DNA of 8,898 bases from an uncultured Prevotella sp. GTDB lineage: Bacteria; Bacteroidota; Bacteroidia; Bacteroidales; Bacteroidaceae. Every line of letters starts with the position of its first letter. The first letter of the stretch is position 1. Shown one piece after another: positions 5,175 through 8,898 of this stretch. The stretch covers positions 1-8,898 of the forward strand of contig CAKQCV010000088.1 in NCBI GenBank assembly GCA_934217675.1, written 5' to 3'. The translations under genes and the position numbers were made by a program. Below the pieces are notes generated by a model. The model was not told where the DNA came from. It worked only from the letters and a program-made list of their open reading frames with translations, and did no database searches.

Positions 5175-7754
5175 ATGAAAAATTGGAAACAATATCTGCC
5201 GGATGTTCTGGTAGTACTGCTGTTTGCAGTAATCTCTTTTGCTTATTTTTTTCCTGCCGATATCGACGGCAAGGTGCTTTACAGGCATGACTCCTCTGCA
5301 GGACGAGGCATGGGGCGTGAGGCATCAGAGTATTATGACCGTACAGGAGAAGTGACTCGTTGGACAGGGTCGGTGTTCTGTGGTATGCCTACATATCAGA
5401 TAACACCAGGTTACAAAAGTCTTACGGCTCTAACAGATGTGGTAAATTTTTATCATCTTGGGTTGCCAGAGAACGTTTGGTTCCTTTTTGTGTATCTGCT
5501 TGGATTCTATATAATGCTTCGTGCCTTTGACTTCAAGGCATACCTTGCAGCACTCGGTTCCGTGATATGGGCATTCTCCAGCTATTTCCTTATAATCATT
5601 GCCGCAGGACACTTGTGGAAAGTTATGGCACTCGCTTATTTACCGCCAATGATAGGTGGAGTTGTGCTTGCATATAGAGGTAAATATTTGTGGGGACTGT
5701 TCGTTACCGCATTGTTCTCGGCATTTGAGATTTTTGCCAACCATGTGCAGATGACATATTATTATATGTTTATAATATTCTTTATGGTTATTGCATATCT
5801 TGTTGATGCAATACGCAACAAGAAAATGGCAAACTTCCTTAAAGCTACAGGAGTATGTATTGTTGGAGCGTTGATAGGTGTTTCCTTGAATATCAGTAAC
5901 TTGTATCACACCTGGGAGTATAGCAAGGAGTCTATGCGTGGTAAAAGCGAACTTGTGAAGAAAAATTCGGCAAACCAGACTAACAGTGGATTGGAACGTG
6001 ATTACATAACTCAATGGAGTTATGGTATTGACGAAACCTGGACTCTGCTTGTACCTAATACTAAAGGTGGTGCATCTGTGCCACTTACGCAGAATGAAAC
6101 CGCAATGAAAAAAGCTGATAACCAATTTCTTGAGGTCTATCAGCAGTTGGGACAATATTGGGGTGACCAGCCTATGACAAGTGGTCCTGTGTATGTCGGA
6201 GCTTTTGTGTTAATGCTTTTCTTCCTTGGCGCTTTTATAGTGAAAGGACCAATAAAATGGGCTCTTCTTGCAGCTACGTATCTGTCGGTAATGCTTTCAT
6301 GGGGACATAATTTTATGGGACTTACAGATTTCTTTATAGATTATATTCCTATGTATGCAAAGTTCCGTACAGTGGCATCTATACTCGTTATAGCTGAATT
6401 CACTATACCGCTACTTGCAATGCTTGGACTGAAGGAGATAATAGAAAATCCGAAAGTGCTTGAAGAACCAGAAGAGAAGGTGTCGAAGATTTGCAACTTC
6501 TTCTTTATTTCTGTGCTTTCCTTCTTTGTAAAGAAGAAGAGAGATTATATACTGATAAGCTTCTTGATGACAGGAGGTGTCGTGTTGCTCTTTGCTCTGA
6601 TGCCAACAGTGTTCTTCAATGACTTTATTTCACAAAATGAGATGCAGGCTCTCGGACAGATTCCTGCAGAATACCTTAATCCTCTGCTTGCAAATCTTAG
6701 ACAAATGCGCGAGGCTGTATTTACGGCAGATTGCTGGCGCTCACTGTTTATCATTGTGCTTGGCACTATATTCCTTGTGCTGTTTATAAAGAAAAAACTC
6801 AATGCCAAAGCTATGGTAGGGTTGGTTTGCGTGCTGTGTTTTATTGATATGTGGCAGGTGGATAAACGCTATCTTAACAATGATATGTTTGTGGAGAAGA
6901 GTGTGCGTGAAACTCCAATCCGTATGACTGATGCAGATAAGCAGATACTGCGCGATAAATCGGAGTGTGGAAACTATCGTGTGCTGAACTTTGCTTCAAG
7001 CACATTTAATGAAAATGAAACATCTTATTACCATAAGAGTCTTGGAGGTTATCATGCAGCAAAACTGCGTCGTTATCAGGAGATGATTGAACGCTATATA
7101 CAGCCGGAGATGCAAAAGGCAATGTCGGCGGTGGCTGATGCCGGTGGAGATATGACAGCTGTAGACGGTAACAGAATTTTCCCTGTGATAAGTATGCTCA
7201 ATGCAAAATACTTTATTTTGCCATTGCAGGGTGGACGGACTGTGCCTGTAATGAACCCATACGCTTTTGGTGCGGCATGGTTTGTTGACAAGGTGAGCTT
7301 TGTTGATAATGCAAATGAGGAGATTGACCGTATTGGTAAGATTGATTTGCATCACGAGGCTGTTGCCGACAAAAAATTTGCAGAGCAGATAGGTAAAGCT
7401 GTGCCACAGTCGGGAACATCACTTGTTTCAATAACAGCTTATCAACCCAATGAGTTGAAATATGATGTGAAATCCGATAAAGGTGGTGTGATTGTGTTCT
7501 CGGAAGTATATTATCCGGGATGGACAGCTACTGTGGATGGAAAGGCAGTAGAAGTGGGACGAGTAAACTATATACTTCGCGCTATAAACGTAACGCCGGG
7601 TAGTCATAAGATTGTACTCACATTCCGTCCGTCTACAGTGACTGTTACGGAAACAATAGCATACATTGGTTATGGTTTGCTTATAGCAACATTACTACTT
7701 CTGGTTTACTTTGAGTATAAGAAAAAGAAAAATCAACAGACTAATATAGATTAA
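5175..7754 (+). CDS. YfhO-family polytopic membrane protein
   Basis: An 859-residue inner-membrane protein with about 13-14 hydrophobic segments (roughly 9-27, 101-118, 122-143, 147-167, 170-188, 195-212, 221-241, 338-356, 360-378, 398-418, 458-481, 521-538, 545-560 and 823-846). After the first segment comes the family pattern YRHDSSAGRG with Asp39, then TGEVTRW and GMPTYQ (70-75). A large soluble part spans about 565-820 and contains the hallmark YYPGWTATVDGK (779-790) before the last membrane segment and a lysine-rich tail. YfhO proteins have a GT-C-like layout, and Gram-positive members are tied to glycosylation of teichoic or lipoteichoic acid; the role in Bacteroidetes is not established. 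I chose ATG 5175 over the in-frame TTG at 5133 because the latter lies inside a promoter box. The stop is 2 nt before fkp, implying co-transcription and perhaps coupled translation. A lipid-linked sugar transferase role is inferred. Confidence 0.85.
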   Translation: MKNWKQYLPDVLVVLLFAVISFAYFFPADIDGKVLYRHDSSAGRGMGREASEYYDRTGEVTRWTGSVFCGMPTYQITPGYKSLTALTDVVNFYHLGLPENVWFLFVYLLGFYIMLRAFDFKAYLAALGSVIWAFSSYFLIIIAAGHLWKVMALAYLPPMIGGVVLAYRGKYLWGLFVTALFSAFEIFANHVQMTYYYMFIIFFMVIAYLVDAIRNKKMANFLKATGVCIVGALIGVSLNISNLYHTWEYSKESMRGKSELVKKNSANQTNSGLERDYITQWSYGIDETWTLLVPNTKGGASVPLTQNETAMKKADNQFLEVYQQLGQYWGDQPMTSGPVYVGAFVLMLFFLGAFIVKGPIKWALLAATYLSVMLSWGHNFMGLTDFFIDYIPMYAKFRTVASILVIAEFTIPLLAMLGLKEIIENPKVLEEPEEKVSKICNFFFISVLSFFVKKKRDYILISFLMTGGVVLLFALMPTVFFNDFISQNEMQALGQIPAEYLNPLLANLRQMREAVFTADCWRSLFIIVLGTIFLVLFIKKKLNAKAMVGLVCVLCFIDMWQVDKRYLNNDMFVEKSVRETPIRMTDADKQILRDKSECGNYRVLNFASSTFNENETSYYHKSLGGYHAAKLRRYQEMIERYIQPEMQKAMSAVADAGGDMTAVDGNRIFPVISMLNAKYFILPLQGGRTVPVMNPYAFGAAWFVDKVSFVDNANEEIDRIGKIDLHHEAVADKKFAEQIGKAVPQSGTSLVSITAYQPNELKYDVKSDKGGVIVFSEVYYPGWTATVDGKAVEVGRVNYILRAINVTPGSHKIVLTFRPSTVTVTETIAYIGYGLLIATLLLLVYFEYKKKKNQQTNID

Positions 7755-7756
7755 GA

Positions 7757-8898
7757 ATGAAAAAATTATTGTCGCTTCCGCCAAATTTGGTTGGATGCTT
7801 TCATGATATAACAGGATATGACCGTAAAGAATGGTTTTGTTCTAACGACCCTGTGGAAAAAAAACTTGGTTCGGGTGGTGGCACAACATGGCTTCTGCAA
7901 CAAGCCTTTGATGCCGACAAGAGAATGAACGATTCTGAAAGTACATTCTCTTCATGGCTTGCATCGGATAAAAGATTGATTCTTCATGCTGGCGGACAGA
8001 GCCGACGATTGCCGGCTTATGCGCCTTCAGGAAAGATTTTGACCCCAATTCCTGTATTCAGATGGGAGCGTGGACAAAAATTTTCACAAGACTTGCTCTC
8101 GCTGCAGATACCTCTGTATAAACAAATAATGGATGTAGCTCCAAAAGACTTACATACAATGATTGTGAGTGGCGATGTGTATATTCGTGTTACAGAACCT
8201 ATAGGAGAGGTGCCTGATGCTGATGTGGTATGTTATGGATTGTGGCTTGGAGCAGAAATAGCAAAAGATCATGGGGTGTTTGTGTCGCGTCGGGATAATC
8301 CAAACGTGATGGAATGTATGCTTCAGAAACCATCTATAAAGAAATTGGGAGAACTTCTTAATACTCATCTGTATCTTACTGATATCGGAATTTGGCTACT
8401 TTCGGACAAAGCTGTAAAGGTTTTGATGAAAAAGTCAATGAATGTTGACGGAACGTTGAAAAACTATGATCTCTATTCTGAATTTGGATGCGCGCTCGGT
8501 ACAAATCCTGTGGTTAAGGATGATGAGATAGCAGAACTTTCTGTTGCTGTATTGCCTTTGCCTGGTGGGGAATTCTATCATTACGGAACAAGTCATGAGA
8601 TAATATCCTCAACGCTTGCTATACAGAATCTTGTAAATGATCAGAGAGAGATAATGCATCATTCATTGAAACCACACCCATCAATGTTCGTGCAAAATGC
8701 AGAGATAAAAATTACGCTTTCTGATAATAATCAGAATGTATGGATTGAGAATAGCTGGGTTGGAGATAAATGGAATGTTTCTCGAGATAATATAATAACA
8801 GGAGTTCCCCAAAACGATTGGCAGATTTCATTGATGGAAGGACAGTGTGTTGATATTGTTCCTATTGGTGAAGAGGAATATGTTGTTCGGCCGTATGG
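7757..8898 (+). CDS. fkp: Fkp: bifunctional L-fucokinase / L-fucose-1-phosphate guanylyltransferase (N-terminal part)
   Basis: The first 380 codons plus two bases are present; the gene runs off the right edge (the full enzyme is about 950 residues). Fkp phosphorylates free L-fucose with ATP and couples the product to GTP to give GDP-L-fucose, the donor for fucosylated capsule and glycoproteins in Bacteroides. The visible part is the guanylyltransferase half. It has LGSGGGTTWLL (37-47), the nucleotide-binding HAGGQSRRLP (77-86) followed by SGK with Lys93, and later GEFYHYGTSHEI and FVQNAEI, which starts the beta-helical region. The kinase half with its GHMP motifs lies beyond the window. The match to Bacteroides Fkp as I remember it is close throughout, with no frameshift. 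Translation starts at ATG 7757, two bases after the yfhO-like stop, with only a weak purine stretch upstream, which fits translational coupling. Confidence 0.93.
   Translation, partial: MKKLLSLPPNLVGCFHDITGYDRKEWFCSNDPVEKKLGSGGGTTWLLQQAFDADKRMNDSESTFSSWLASDKRLILHAGGQSRRLPAYAPSGKILTPIPVFRWERGQKFSQDLLSLQIPLYKQIMDVAPKDLHTMIVSGDVYIRVTEPIGEVPDADVVCYGLWLGAEIAKDHGVFVSRRDNPNVMECMLQKPSIKKLGELLNTHLYLTDIGIWLLSDKAVKVLMKKSMNVDGTLKNYDLYSEFGCALGTNPVVKDDEIAELSVAVLPLPGGEFYHYGTSHEIISSTLAIQNLVNDQREIMHHSLKPHPSMFVQNAEIKITLSDNNQNVWIENSWVGDKWNVSRDNIITGVPQNDWQISLMEGQCVDIVPIGEEEYVVRPY

Noticed and set aside
5640..6155. 171-residue minus-strand open frame
   Set aside because: It lies wholly inside the yfhO-like gene, whose forward product shows clear family motifs; the reverse product shows none. 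The same reasoning applies to other antisense frames in the secreted protein, epimerase, yfhO-like and fkp genes.

Overview
The window looks like chromosomal DNA from a Bacteroidales bacterium, most likely Prevotella or a close relative. The signs are an AT-rich genome, AT-rich gene starts without clear Shine-Dalgarno sites, several TAnnTTTG promoter elements (the -7 box of the Bacteroidetes primary sigma factor), a secreted protein with the C-terminal tail typical of Prevotella surface proteins, and the start of an Fkp-type fucokinase/GDP-fucose pyrophosphorylase, an enzyme best known from Bacteroides.

Layout. Positions 1-221 hold four complete and one degenerate copy of a 45/46-bp tandem repeat that carries an internal inverted repeat; the array runs off the left edge. 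It abuts a GC-rich hairpin (219-250) and a second non-coding stretch with nested inverted repeats (308-397). A promoter region (489-672) leads into a 793-residue secreted multidomain protein (673-3054). This is followed 19 nt later by a 64-residue small protein of unknown function (3074-3268) and a strong hairpin (3296-3339). Next is a compact tRNA unit: a near-consensus promoter, tRNA-Leu(UAG) at 3556-3637, and an intrinsic terminator (3645-3687). About 440 bp of AT-rich non-coding DNA follow.

The right half is a sugar-related plus-strand cluster: a LacX-like aldose 1-epimerase (4125-5081), a YfhO-family polytopic membrane protein (5175-7754) and the first 380 codons of fkp (7757 to the edge). 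The YfhO gene and fkp are only 2 nt apart and are probably co-transcribed. Fkp makes GDP-L-fucose from free fucose. YfhO proteins elsewhere are linked to glycosylation of cell-surface polymers. A link between the two in surface fucosylation is therefore plausible, but it is inference.

I found no CRISPR array, transposase, phage gene or defence system. The parts least explained by known families are the palindromic tandem repeat array, the compositional mosaic inside the secreted protein, and the small protein behind it.
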